Of a DNA stretch of 64,000 bases, positions 34,852 through 43,333 are shown in pieces; position 1 is the stretch's first letter; the number at the start of each line of letters is the position of its first letter. The notes under the pieces were generated by a model. It made no database searches, had not been told where the DNA came from, and worked only from the letters and a program-made list of their open reading frames with translations. This stretch comes from Streptomyces durmitorensis. GTDB taxonomy: Bacteria; Actinomycetota; Actinomycetes; Streptomycetales; Streptomycetaceae. The position numbers were made by a program, and so were the translations under genes. The stretch is taken from the NCBI RefSeq assembly GCF_023498005.1, contig NZ_CP097289.1:2046001-2110000 (forward strand), read 5' to 3'.

Positions 34852-36150
34852 TCACTCCTGGGGCGTGGTTTCCTCGCGGATCACGGCCTGGGCGACCTTG
34901 AAGGCGGAGTTCGCCGCGGGGACGCCGCAGTAGACGGCCGCCTGGAGCAGCACTTCCTTGATCTCCTGCGGGGTGAGGCCGTTGCGCAGGGCGGCGCGGG
35001 TGTGGAAGGCCAGCTCGTCGAGGTGGCCGCCCGCGACGAGGGCGGTGAGGGTGACGCAGCTGCGGGAGCGGCGGTCGAGGCCGGGTCTGTTCCAGACCTC
35101 GCCCCACGCGTAGCGCGTGATGAGCTCCTGGAAGTCCGTGGAGAAGTCGTCGGCGGCGGCCAGCGCGCGGTCGACGTGCGCGTCGCCGAGCACCTCGCGG
35201 CGGACCTTGATCCCCGCGTCGTACGGGTCGGGGCGTCCGCCGCCCACGGCCTCGGGCTGCTCCATGGGCCCGATCTCGGCGACGGGGAAGACGGGCGGCG
35301 GCGGGGCGAGGATCGGCTTGACGGGCGGTGCGCTGATCGCCGCGTGCGTCCCGGTGGCGTCGGTCGCGAGCTGCCAGGCGGTGGAGAAGTGGCGTACGAG
35401 AAGGTCGGTGACGGCGGCGGGCTGCTCGACGGGGGCGAGGTGGGAGGCCCCCGGCACGACGGCCAGGCGGGCGTCCGGTATCCCCGCGACGAGGGTGCGG
35501 GCCTCGCCCTGCCCGGTGACCTGGTCCTCCGACCCGACCAGGACGAGGGCAGGCACGCTGATCCGGTTCAGCTCGGCGCGCACGTCGAAGGCGGCGAGGG
35601 CCTCGCAGGCGGCGATGTAGCAGCCGGGGTCGGTCGTACGCACCATCTGTACGGCCCAGTCGGTGATCGCGGGCTGCGCGGCGGCGAAGCCGGGCGTGAA
35701 CCAGCGCTCGGGGGACGTACGCGCGATGGGGTCGAGTCCGTTGCTCCGCACGATGACGCCGCGCTGGCGGAACTCGTCCGCGCTGCCGAAGCGCGGCGAC
35801 GCGGATATCAGCGCCAGGGACGCGACGCGCTGCGGGTGCCGCAGAGCGAGCTCGGCGCCGATCGCGCCGCCGAACGCGCAGCCCGCGTAGCCGAAGCGCT
35901 GCACGCCGACCTCGTCGAGGGTGGCGAGGAGCCGCTGGGCGAGCTCGCCGACGGAGCCGCAGGGGTGTGCGGGGGCGCCGCCGTGCCCGGGCATGTCGAA
36001 GCGGAACACCCGCCACTGCTTGACCAGCTCGGGCACCTGCCGGTCCCACATGTGCCATGTGGTACCCAGTGAGGGACCCAAGATCAGGACAGGGGCGTCT
36101 TCTGGCCCGTCAAAGCGGTATTGCAGGGTGCTCTTCGGTGTCTCACTCAC
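34852..36150 (-). CDS. PcaD-PcaC fusion: enol-lactonase-like plus carboxymuconolactone decarboxylase-like
   Basis: The 432-residue protein (GTG 36150) joins an alpha/beta hydrolase (residues about 5-265, YRFDGPEDAPVLILGPSLGTTWHMW) to a PcaC-like domain (about 310-425, RREVLGDAHVDRALAAADDFS to LHTRA-like end). Such PcaL fusions perform two steps of protocatechuate breakdown in actinobacteria. Two oddities stand out. The nucleophile elbow is GYAGCAFGG with Cys91 where Ser is expected, and no other pca genes lie nearby. A different substrate is therefore possible. An alternative GTG lies 24 bases upstream. Confidence 0.85.
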   Translation of the reverse strand: MSETPKSTLQYRFDGPEDAPVLILGPSLGTTWHMWDRQVPELVKQWRVFRFDMPGHGGAPAHPCGSVGELAQRLLATLDEVGVQRFGYAGCAFGGAIGAELALRHPQRVASLALISASPRFGSADEFRQRGVIVRSNGLDPIARTSPERWFTPGFAAAQPAITDWAVQMVRTTDPGCYIAACEALAAFDVRAELNRISVPALVLVGSEDQVTGQGEARTLVAGIPDARLAVVPGASHLAPVEQPAAVTDLLVRHFSTAWQLATDATGTHAAISAPPVKPILAPPPPVFPVAEIGPMEQPEAVGGGRPDPYDAGIKVRREVLGDAHVDRALAAADDFSTDFQELITRYAWGEVWNRPGLDRRSRSCVTLTALVAGGHLDELAFHTRAALRNGLTPQEIKEVLLQAAVYCGVPAANSAFKVAQAVIREETTPQE

Positions 36151-36182
36151 TCGCCTGAGCCTCTCATCTGTCACGACAGCCC

Positions 36183-36480
36183 CTATAACAGGGGGTCGCT
36201 GGATACCGTTTTGACCAGGTTGGATACCTCGCGGGCGGCATATCGCTTGAGGCACCTGATGATCTCACGACGGGTCTTGCCCTCCCAGGTGCGGCGTTCG
36301 TAGTACGCCTGCATGCGCGGGTCGTGGCGCAGCCTAGTGAACCCCAGGGCGGCGAACGATGCCTCGGTGTGCACGCGCTCGGGATTGTCCCCCATGGTGA
36401 TCAGGAGCGTTACGGCGCTGTCCGGGCCGATACTCACCGGTGCGAGCAGCTGCGGGGCGTGAATCCGGGAGTGGCTGACA
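36183..36480 (-). pseudogene. IS110-family transposase relic with internal deletion
   Basis: The frame reads APQLLAPVSIGPDSAVTLLITMGDNPERVHTEASFAALGF, then TRLRHDPRMQAYYERRTWEGKTRREIIRCLKRYAAREV. Both parts match the C-terminal half of IS110 transposases. The expected middle segment (the G-x-x-P and RGGDRxAN region) is missing, so the gene cannot be functional. The N-terminal catalytic DEDD half is also absent. Confidence 0.75.
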
Positions 36481-36696
36481 GGTTCAGCCGGAATGACACG
36501 AGCCGCGGTTTGTAGATGCTTGTGGCGCGGAATAGTGCACCTTCCGACGTCCATCTATTGTCGAAACTGTTCACGTTGTACGACAGCGTCCAGCGGTCCC
36601 CTGCCGGCGTCGGCCTCCAACGCGGCGGTCCTTCGCGTGGCGAGCACAACCGAGCAGCGCCGCACGGCGAAAGCGGGCTCTGGGTCAGCTCAGTAC

Positions 36697-37146
36697 TCAG
36701 TACTTCGTCAACCGTCCGGGCCGCTCGAAGTAGAAGCCTCTGGGCCCCTGCAGTTCACCACTCTCCCCAGGTGGTCCAGCAGTCGCGACACCCTTGACCA
36801 GCGCGCTGCCGTTGAGGACGCGCTTGCCGTCGAACCGGTGGCCGGTGAAGCCGAACATATGGGTTCCCCGGCCCAGCCGCAGCAGCCCCAAGGTGACGTG
36901 CGTCGCCGAGAGGGGCACACCGTCGGACACCAGTGGGATGGACAGGAAGAGGTTCTTCTTCTCGCGCGCCGCGGGACCGGTCCACAGCGCAACGGTCACC
37001 CGAGGCTCGTCCAGGTCTGGGATGCACCCGCGCACGTAGTACGGCTTGGCGACCGGGGTGGTGGTGTAGTGCCACAGCGCATCCGCGACGGCGCACTGCG
37101 TACGGAACAGCACGTCTGGGGAGACGGTGGCTAGCGGTTGACCCAT
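36697..37146 (-). CDS. Unrecognised 149-residue protein in the IS-relic zone
   Basis: From ATG 37146 it reads MGQPLATVSPDVLFRTQCAV, with later segments PYYVRGCIPDLDEPRVTVALWTGPAAREKKNLFLSIP shortened here to its ordered strands and HVTLGLLRLGRGTHMFGFTGH. The alternation of short hydrophobic strands suggests a beta-rich soluble fold. No signal peptide or membrane segment is visible. It is surrounded by transposase relics and has lower GC than its neighbours, so recent transfer is likely. No function can be assigned. Confidence 0.5.
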   Translation of the reverse strand: MGQPLATVSPDVLFRTQCAVADALWHYTTTPVAKPYYVRGCIPDLDEPRVTVALWTGPAAREKKNLFLSIPLVSDGVPLSATHVTLGLLRLGRGTHMFGFTGHRFDGKRVLNGSALVKGVATAGPPGESGELQGPRGFYFERPGRLTKY

Positions 37147-37394
37147 GACGGGCACTTCTGCACCCCTCTGCAGTAGGCGGTGATCACACCGATCTAGCGG
37201 CAAAGCCGAGAGCGGCGAGAGCCGCGGCGGCGGCGATAGTTCTTCTCAACGTTCCTCCTGGGCAAGACGCTGGTCACATCAGGGTTGCCCGTCAGAACGA
37301 GTGGCTATGAGCAAGGACTGACTAATCACCCGGTTGAGGGCGTGTCGGCCCTTTGCCTACTGGCGCACTCACCACCGCGCAGCTACTCCTGCCG

Positions 37395-37560
37395 AGACAC
37401 GGACGGACCAAGGCCGCGGGCAAAATGCTGAGTTCGTGGGTGAAGTACTCGCCGAACCGCTTGAGGTTCTCCGTAATCACTGGGGAGACCTGGGCCAGGT
37501 TGTCCGGCTCGATCTTCCAGCCCTCGCGTGGTGCCCCTGAGCCTCGCGTCACTTGAAGCA
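37395..37560 (-). pseudogene. Probable Tn3-family transposase C-terminal relic
   Basis: One frame reads DNLAQVSPVITENLKRFGEYFTHEL, close to the SP-x-x-x-x-x-I-x-RFG-x-Y end of Tn3-type transposases as I remember it. The rest of the 594-base stretch 37147-37740 shows no gene and is comparatively AT-rich. Confidence 0.4.
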
Positions 37561-37740
37561 GAAGGAGGCGGGGCATGCGGCAGCCAGCACGGGTACGCCC
37601 AGCCGCCACCCGAAAGGTCGAGCACACTGCTCCTGGACAGTCGCGCGCCGGGTCCCCCCTTTCACGCAGGCCCCCGTCGGCACCATCAAACGGATCCCCT
37701 CAAATCACATGCGCTGTCACACCACGCCCCTACGAGCGGG

Positions 37741-38060
37741 GTACTGGCTGTAACTGTATGACCAGGTGGGAGACCTCTCGGGCCGCATAGCGCTTAAGGC
37801 GACGGACGATTTCTCGGCGGGTCTTACGGGGCTGACCCCGCGCAAGGCGGCGAAGGACGACTCACTGTCCAGGCGTTCCGCGTTGTCCCCACCGTGATCC
37901 GCTGAGCGACGGCCGTGTCCGGACCCATCCCCACCACGGCCAGCAGCTGCGGGCAGGAGCTTCCACTAGCCGTAGCCGGGCCAGACGAGCGTCCATATCC
38001 CGGATCCGCCCGGAGACCTGGCCGATCCGGCAAGTCGGCAGGCCAACACCGTCCCGCAAT
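37741..38060 (-). pseudogene. Second IS110-family transposase relic, frameshifted
   Basis: Read in successive frames the region gives GQVSGRIRDMDARLARL, AQLLAVVGMGPDTAVAQRITVG, DNAERLDSESSFAALRGVSP and KTRREIVRRLKRYAAREVSHLV. The order matches IS110 transposases, but at least two frameshifts and a loss after FAALRGVSP interrupt it. It is related to, but not identical with, the relic at 36.2-36.5 kb. Confidence 0.72.
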
Positions 38061-38083
38061 TACGCCGCGCCTGCGCGATGCCC

Positions 38084-39286
38084 TCACGCCACGCTGGGCA
38101 GCACGTGGGTCCGGCCGATGGCGCCGAGCCAGGCGGCCGAGGGCTTGGGGGTACGGACGAAGGTCTCGCGGTCTACGGCGATCAGGCCGAAGGTCGGCTC
38201 GTAGCGGCCCCATTCGTAGTTGTCCAGGGCGCTCCAATGGAAGTAGCCACGGACGTCGATGCCGTCGTTCATGGCGTCGGCAAGGGACTCCAGGGCGCCG
38301 GTGGTGTACTGGATGCGGCGGGAGTCGTCGGCTGTCGCGATGCCGTTCTCGGTGACGATCAGCGGGGTGCCGCCGGTGACGGAAGCGCTGTGGCGCACGG
38401 CATCGCCCAGTGCCTGGGGGTAGTACTCCCATCCCATGAGGGTGCGTTCCGCGTCCTCGGGCACGGGCAGTCGGCCGTTCGGGCCGATGAGCGTGCGGGT
38501 GTACGCCTGCACCCCGAGCCAGTCGTCGCCGCGGGCAGCTTCGAGGAACACGTCCACACGTGGGTGCCGGAATACCGCGGCGACCTCCTCTGATCCGGGC
38601 AGGGCCTTGCACACCAGGTTGGCGACGGACCAGCCGGTGCTTACGTGTGGGGCAAGGGACTTGACCGTTTCGACGGCTCGGGTGTGCGCCCGTACCAGAG
38701 CGTCGGTGGTGGCCTCGTCCGGAGCCGGCGGGCCCTCGGCGAAATTCACGGCCTGTCCGGAGGCAAGCGCGGCCTGTGCGGCAGCCATGACGGCGACGAT
38801 GTTGGGTTCGTTGATGGTGCAGACGTGCGCCACGTCCGTGGCGAAGATGGGTGCGGCCGCGGTGAGGTAGCGGGCGAACAGTTCGTCCGATCCGGTGGCG
38901 GCCCAGCCGCCGCGCCGGGCGAACCACAGGGGTGTCGTGAAGTGGTGCAAGGTCACCATGGGCCGTAGACCGCGTTCACGGGCGCCCTCGACCATGCGCC
39001 GGTAGTGGGCGATCGCGGCGCGGGAGAACTCACCCGGGGCCGGTTCGATGCGGGCCCATTCAATGCTGAACCGGTAGTCGGTGAAGCCGAGTTCGGCCAG
39101 CAGGTCCATGTCCTCGCGCCAGCGGTGGTAGCTGTCGCAGGCGTCACCGCTGGGCTCTTTGACGTAGGGGATGTTGCCGTGCTCGAACTCCCACCAGTCG
39201 CTGTTGGTGTTGCCGCCCTCGATCTGGTGGGCGGCGGTGGAGGTGCCCCACAGGAATCCATCGGGCAGACGTCGTGCATGCGTCAT
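38084..39286 (-). CDS. GH1 beta-glycosidase
   Basis: This 400-residue cytoplasmic enzyme would hydrolyse beta-glucosides or related glycosides. The family is shown by RLPDGFLWGTSTAAHQIEG, RFSIEWARIEP, the acid/base in CTINEPNIV (Glu160) and the nucleophile in IVTENGIATAD (Glu313), ending RGYFHWSALDNYEWG. It is slightly short for GH1 (usually 430-480). No signal peptide is present, so the substrate must be imported. It is the last gene of the minus-strand PadR/sulfatase/transporter group, 177 bases behind the transporter. Confidence 0.93.
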   Translation of the reverse strand: MTHARRLPDGFLWGTSTAAHQIEGGNTNSDWWEFEHGNIPYVKEPSGDACDSYHRWREDMDLLAELGFTDYRFSIEWARIEPAPGEFSRAAIAHYRRMVEGARERGLRPMVTLHHFTTPLWFARRGGWAATGSDELFARYLTAAAPIFATDVAHVCTINEPNIVAVMAAAQAALASGQAVNFAEGPPAPDEATTDALVRAHTRAVETVKSLAPHVSTGWSVANLVCKALPGSEEVAAVFRHPRVDVFLEAARGDDWLGVQAYTRTLIGPNGRLPVPEDAERTLMGWEYYPQALGDAVRHSASVTGGTPLIVTENGIATADDSRRIQYTTGALESLADAMNDGIDVRGYFHWSALDNYEWGRYEPTFGLIAVDRETFVRTPKPSAAWLGAIGRTHVLPSVA

Positions 39287-39463
39287 GAGTTGCTTCTCTC
39301 TTGTGTGTGGCCACGTGCGTGACCAGTCGCGGCAAGTCGGCAGAACCGGCGGTTGGGGGGGACAGGCGGCAGGCACGCGCGGATACCGAAGGCAGCGCCT
39401 CCCGTGGGCTGCTGGAGGCTGGCCCGATCCCGCTTCGGGCGGCGCCTGCGTGGGCCTGAGGGG

Positions 39464-40807
39464 TCAGGTGGTGGGGTCGAGGGCCTGTTCGCGGCGCGCG
39501 TGCAGTTCCCTCTGGACTCGGGCCACGTCCTCGGCGTATGAGCGGTGAAGCAGCGTCAGGAAGATGCCGTTGACCAGCATGAGGATGACGAGCGCCCACA
39601 GGAAGACGGTGCGGAGCCCGATCGCGTCGCCGAGGAAGCCGGCGCCGAGGCTGAAGGAGGCCCAGGCGATCGCCTCGAAGACGGAGACGTAGATGGCGAA
39701 GGCGGCGCCGCGCAGCTCGGGCGGGGTGATGGCCATGACCATGGGGCGATTGACACTCGGGTTGACGCCCTGGGCCGCGCCCATGAGGGCGAAGAAGACA
39801 CCGAACAGGGCAATGCTCCCGTAGTCGAACTGGGTCCCGAAGTAGGCGAAGCCCGCAAAGGCGAACTGGGCCGTCTGAAGGACGGTGACCAGGCCGTGGC
39901 GAGGGCTGCGCCGGGTGGCCCAGTCCGCCCCGAAGCCGCCCAGGAGTGTGCCCAGGAAGTAGCCGACACCGAAGGGAAGCAGCACGATAGACGCCTTCTG
40001 CGTGCTGAAGCCGTACACATCCACCAGGTATACGACGCCGAAGGTGCCCACCAGGAGATGTCCCGACAGGAGGCGGGAGACCAGGAGGACGACCAGGCTG
40101 CGGATCTTGAGGAGCGAGAGTGCCTTGGTCCAGGTGAGCTTCGAGTGAGCGTTGCGGGTGGCGCGGTCGAGGTCGGCGAGCTGTTCCTCGGACGCACCCC
40201 GTCCCGGGTCGCGGAACCACATCCACATGGCGAGGCCGAGCAGGATGTTGAAGGTGCCGATGCCCCACAGGCCCCAGCGCCAGCCCTCTTCGATGCCCGC
40301 CAGCTGGCCCTTGAGCGGGCCGATCACCGCGCTCACCAGTGAGACGGCGCCGTAGACCACGCCGATCGCGCGGCCGCGGGTCGATCCCCCGAAGAGGTCG
40401 CCGATGAGTTCGGTGATGATGGGGTGCGCGGCCGCGTAGCCCGCGGCCAGGATGGTGTAGAGGATGACGAGTTGGGTGAAGTTCTGTGCGAAGCCCGCGG
40501 CCACGCCCCACACACCCCAGAGCCCGGTGGCCACAACGAGGACGCTCTTGCGCGACCAGCGCTCCGCCACCCACACCCACAGGGGCCCGGTGAAGGCACC
40601 CGCTATCTTCCCGGCGGCGGTCAGTATGCCCAGCGCGCCCAGCGAGACCCCGAGGGACTGCCGGATCAGCGGAAAGAGGCTGCTGACCAGGCTCGCCTCG
40701 GTGCTGTCGACCAGCATGGTGCCGCCGAGCAGGGACAACTGCCGCCAGCGCCCTTTCACCTGCACCTCGGGTTTGGGCATGACGGGGCTCTGGCTAAGCT
40801 CGGGCAT
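39464..40807 (-). CDS. MFS transporter of the sulfatase gene group
   Basis: The 447-residue protein has twelve hydrophobic segments. Conserved major-facilitator parts include GPLWVWVAERWSRKSVLVVATGLWG (motif A-like) and DLFGGSTRGRAIGVVYG. The family resembles organic-anion and sugar-conjugate transporters. It would import the sulfated or desulfated glycoside, given its place between sulfatase and GH1 genes. I start it at ATG 40807; a strong hairpin separates it from the sulfatase gene. Confidence 0.88.
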   Translation of the reverse strand: MPELSQSPVMPKPEVQVKGRWRQLSLLGGTMLVDSTEASLVSSLFPLIRQSLGVSLGALGILTAAGKIAGAFTGPLWVWVAERWSRKSVLVVATGLWGVWGVAAGFAQNFTQLVILYTILAAGYAAAHPIITELIGDLFGGSTRGRAIGVVYGAVSLVSAVIGPLKGQLAGIEEGWRWGLWGIGTFNILLGLAMWMWFRDPGRGASEEQLADLDRATRNAHSKLTWTKALSLLKIRSLVVLLVSRLLSGHLLVGTFGVVYLVDVYGFSTQKASIVLLPFGVGYFLGTLLGGFGADWATRRSPRHGLVTVLQTAQFAFAGFAYFGTQFDYGSIALFGVFFALMGAAQGVNPSVNRPMVMAITPPELRGAAFAIYVSVFEAIAWASFSLGAGFLGDAIGLRTVFLWALVILMLVNGIFLTLLHRSYAEDVARVQRELHARREQALDPTT

Positions 40808-40869
40808 CGGGCCGTCTCTTTTCTCTGTGACTTTCTTCGCGGGAGGTCTGCGGGAAGGGGAGGTCGTAC

Positions 40870-40901
40870 GCCGGTGACGGGGCTGCAACCCCGTCACCGG
40901 C
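40870..40901 (-). terminator. Perfect 13-bp hairpin between sulfatase and transporter genes
   Basis: GCCGGTGACGGGG and CCCCGTCACCGGC pair perfectly around the loop CTGCAA. It lies in the 113-base gap inside what otherwise looks like one operon. It could end most transcripts after the sulfatase or act as an RNA processing and stability element. Confidence 0.7.
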
Positions 40902-40920
40902 TCAAGTGGCCGCAGTGGTC

Positions 40921-42684
40921 TCAGAGTTGGGCGAGTTCCTCGGCGACCCGGTGGAGACTCGGGGGCGGGAACAGCGCACCCGCCATGGCGGCGACGTCGA
41001 TGAGCGGTGTCGCGCCGATCATCTGCAGCAGCTCCGAGTCGGCGACACCGGGCAGGTGTGTGCGCAGCACCTCGACGGCGACCGGATCGGAGATCAGTGC
41101 CTTGAGAGGGGTGCGCAGCGAGAGGCGGCCCTGTGGATAGTCCTCGGCCCGCGGCAGCGGCTGCGCGGCACGCTCCGCCTGCTCACGCTGGGAGCGGACC
41201 AGCAGGTGCTGCTCCGTGACCGGCCCAAGGCCGGGCAGACCGAGGCGTTCGTACTGGCTGGGCGGCGCGTCGTTGGCCCGCATGAGCTCCACCAGCAGGG
41301 TGGCCATGCGCAGTTCGGCGTCGTCGTCGATCAGCGGAGTGCTCTGGTCGGGGTCGGTCTCCAGGTCGAACAAGAGCGTGCCGTGGTGGTAAGGGTTGAC
41401 GAGGGTGCGGCCCGGCACACGCAGGGTGCGCACGTTCTTGGTGAAGCCGAACGGCTCGGCCAGTTCCAGGTCCACGAGTTCGGCGGGTGAGAAGCGGCCC
41501 CGCATGTGGGTCGGCATCAGGGTGTGTTCGTACAGGGGCGCGTTGTCGGGCGAGGCGGGCGCCCGCATGTAGACGTGGCGGCCGTCCGTGACGTTGACGT
41601 GTCCGCCGTGGATACCGAACAGGCCCGCCTCCCGCACCGGAGTGTCGTCGGCGACCGGGAGCGGCGCGCCCTGCATGTCGGTGGGCCGGTCGACGCCGAA
41701 GAACTCCAGCAAGGTCGGCGCCACGTCCACGGTCTGCACCAGCGCCGAACGCCGCTGGCCCGCGGCGCGGTTGCGCGGGTCCCAGGCGAACAGCGGCAGG
41801 TGGACCAGTTCGTTGAACCATGGCTGGACGCTCTTGCCCCACCAGCCCTTCTCCCCCAGCAGCAGCCCGTGGTCGGTGTTGACGATCAGCAGAGTGTCGT
41901 CCCACAGGTCCAGCTCGTCCATGGTGTCCAGGACCCGGCCGAGCGAGTGGTCGCACATCGACAGGAGCGCCCCGTACTCGAAGCGGGCGTGCTCCACCTG
42001 GCCGTCGGATTCGACCACGCGCTTGTAGTCGGGCCAGTCGAAGTGCGGGCCGTCGTAGTCGTGGGGGTAGAGGTCCTTGTAGGGCTGGTGGCTGAAGAAC
42101 GGCTCGTGCGGGTCGAAGGTCTCGATCTGCACGAACCACCGGTCGGCGTCCTGGTTCGTCCGAACGAACTCCAGGCCCGCGTCGAAGGTGAGGGTCTGCG
42201 GGTGCCGGTCCTCCGTCGCCATGTGGGGCCGGTTCACCCAGTCCTGGCGGTAGGAGCCGAACCGCATCCGCTTCAGGTCGTCGGGTATCTCCGGGTCGGA
42301 CACCTGGCCCTTCCAGGGGTCGCCCTCCTGGCCGCGGAAGAACTCCCAGGTGTTGTAGCGGCCGTGATAGGTGGCGCCGCCGTCCTCCCAGTAGTGCGGG
42401 TGGTCGCTGACGAGGTGGGTGTAGACGCCGTTCTGCTTGAGGAGTTCGGGCATCGAGTCGTCGAACGGCTCAAGCGGCCCCCAGCTGCGGTGCAGGAAGT
42501 TGTGCCGCCCGGTGTGGATCTCGCGGCGGGCCGGCATACAGGGCATCGATCCGGCGTACGCGTTGTCGAAGGTGACCGCCCGATCCGCGAGGCGGGCGAA
42601 GTTCGGTGCGTGGGTCCAGTCGCCTCCGTACGGCGGCAGCATGTGCCGGTTGAGACTGTCGAACATCACCATGATCGCCCTCAT
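40921..42684 (-). CDS. Cys-type formylglycine-dependent sulfatase
   Basis: This 587-residue enzyme hydrolyses a sulfate ester. The start MRAIMVMFDSLNRHMLPPYG carries the first metal-binding Asp. AGSMPCMPARREIHTG contains the CxPxR motif whose Cys49 is converted to formylglycine, and the later NTDHGLLLGEKGWWGK segment has the Asp-His metal ligands and Lys. There is no signal peptide, so it acts in the cytoplasm. Its ATG overlaps the PadR stop (ATGA), and the activating enzyme is encoded just across the promoter region. The exact sulfatase subfamily and substrate are not determined; a sulfated sugar or glycoside fits the neighbours. Confidence 0.93.
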   Translation of the reverse strand: MRAIMVMFDSLNRHMLPPYGGDWTHAPNFARLADRAVTFDNAYAGSMPCMPARREIHTGRHNFLHRSWGPLEPFDDSMPELLKQNGVYTHLVSDHPHYWEDGGATYHGRYNTWEFFRGQEGDPWKGQVSDPEIPDDLKRMRFGSYRQDWVNRPHMATEDRHPQTLTFDAGLEFVRTNQDADRWFVQIETFDPHEPFFSHQPYKDLYPHDYDGPHFDWPDYKRVVESDGQVEHARFEYGALLSMCDHSLGRVLDTMDELDLWDDTLLIVNTDHGLLLGEKGWWGKSVQPWFNELVHLPLFAWDPRNRAAGQRRSALVQTVDVAPTLLEFFGVDRPTDMQGAPLPVADDTPVREAGLFGIHGGHVNVTDGRHVYMRAPASPDNAPLYEHTLMPTHMRGRFSPAELVDLELAEPFGFTKNVRTLRVPGRTLVNPYHHGTLLFDLETDPDQSTPLIDDDAELRMATLLVELMRANDAPPSQYERLGLPGLGPVTEQHLLVRSQREQAERAAQPLPRAEDYPQGRLSLRTPLKALISDPVAVEVLRTHLPGVADSELLQMIGATPLIDVAAMAGALFPPPSLHRVAEELAQL

Positions 42685-43250
42685 CGGACGGGTTTCCCTT
42701 CTGTCAGGTTGCGCAAAGTCCGCTCCAGCCAGGCGACCCAGCGGTCCATGGCGGCCGCGCCGAGCGCGTGGAGGGCATCGTGGACCTGTAGGTCGAGGTC
42801 CTGGTCGAGGCCGGGCGCCGGGTCCTCGTAGATCAAGGTGCGGTCGCGGTCCCGGTTCTCGGCGATCTGCGCGCGGCGGTGGTCGAGCTCGGTCCCGACG
42901 ATCCGGATCGCGGCGTCCTTGTCGAGCGGCGCCGCGACGCTGAACCGCGCGAGGAAGTCGATCTCCTGGAAGCGGCTGGGCGGCTCGTAGGGCGAGCGCA
43001 CCCATTCCAGGAGGACCTCGCGCCCGCCGGGCGTGAGCCGGTACACCTTGGCGTCCGGGCGGCCTTCGCGCGCGTCGACCTCGTGGCGCACCCAGCCGTC
43101 GACCTCCATCTGCCCGAGCTTGCGGTAGATCTGGCTGTGGTGGGCTCGCGCCCACAGGAACTGCCCCTCGACCTCGAGCCACTTGCGCAGGTCGTACCCG
43201 CTGTAGGGGCGACGGGCCAGCAGGCCGAGCAGGACGTACTCGAACTTCAC
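42681..43250 (-). CDS. PadR-family regulator of the sulfatase group
   Basis: From GTG 43250 the protein has 189 residues: VKFEYVLLGLLARRPYSGYDLRKWLE is the PadR winged helix start, HSQIYRKLGQMEVDGWV the recognition region, and the C-terminal half a long-helix dimerisation domain (IRIVGTELDHRRAQIAENRDRD). Earlier starts in frame are possible but would run into the operator. It is translationally coupled to the sulfatase. A perfect 16-bp palindrome lies 50 bases upstream, the likely binding site, through which it would also control the divergent formylglycine-generating enzyme gene. Confidence 0.88.
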   Translation of the reverse strand: MKFEYVLLGLLARRPYSGYDLRKWLEVEGQFLWARAHHSQIYRKLGQMEVDGWVRHEVDAREGRPDAKVYRLTPGGREVLLEWVRSPYEPPSRFQEIDFLARFSVAAPLDKDAAIRIVGTELDHRRAQIAENRDRDRTLIYEDPAPGLDQDLDLQVHDALHALGAAAMDRWVAWLERTLRNLTEGKPVR

Positions 43251-43300
43251 GGACGTGGACTCCCTTGTGCGGAAGCGGTGTGCGATCTTGCTATGTGCAG

Positions 43301-43327
43301 TCTCACCTAGGTGAGAATTCATATACT
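43301..43327. promoter_or_regulatory. PadR-type palindromic operator with divergent promoters
   Basis: TCTCACCTAGGTGAGA (43301-43316) is a perfect 16-bp palindrome. On the plus strand TATACT (43322-43327) lies seven bases before the ATG at 43334, which predicts a leaderless message for the formylglycine-generating enzyme. On the minus strand a weak TTCTCA / CATAGC pair straddles the palindrome and would serve the PadR operon. A protein on this site would block both directions. Confidence 0.7.
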
Positions 43328-43333
43328 CGCGTC

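Noticed and set aside
37322..37627. A 101-residue minus-strand gene
   Set aside because: Only the central part (NLAQVSPVITENLKRFGEY) looks like protein, and it resembles a transposase end, so I list it as a relic rather than a gene.
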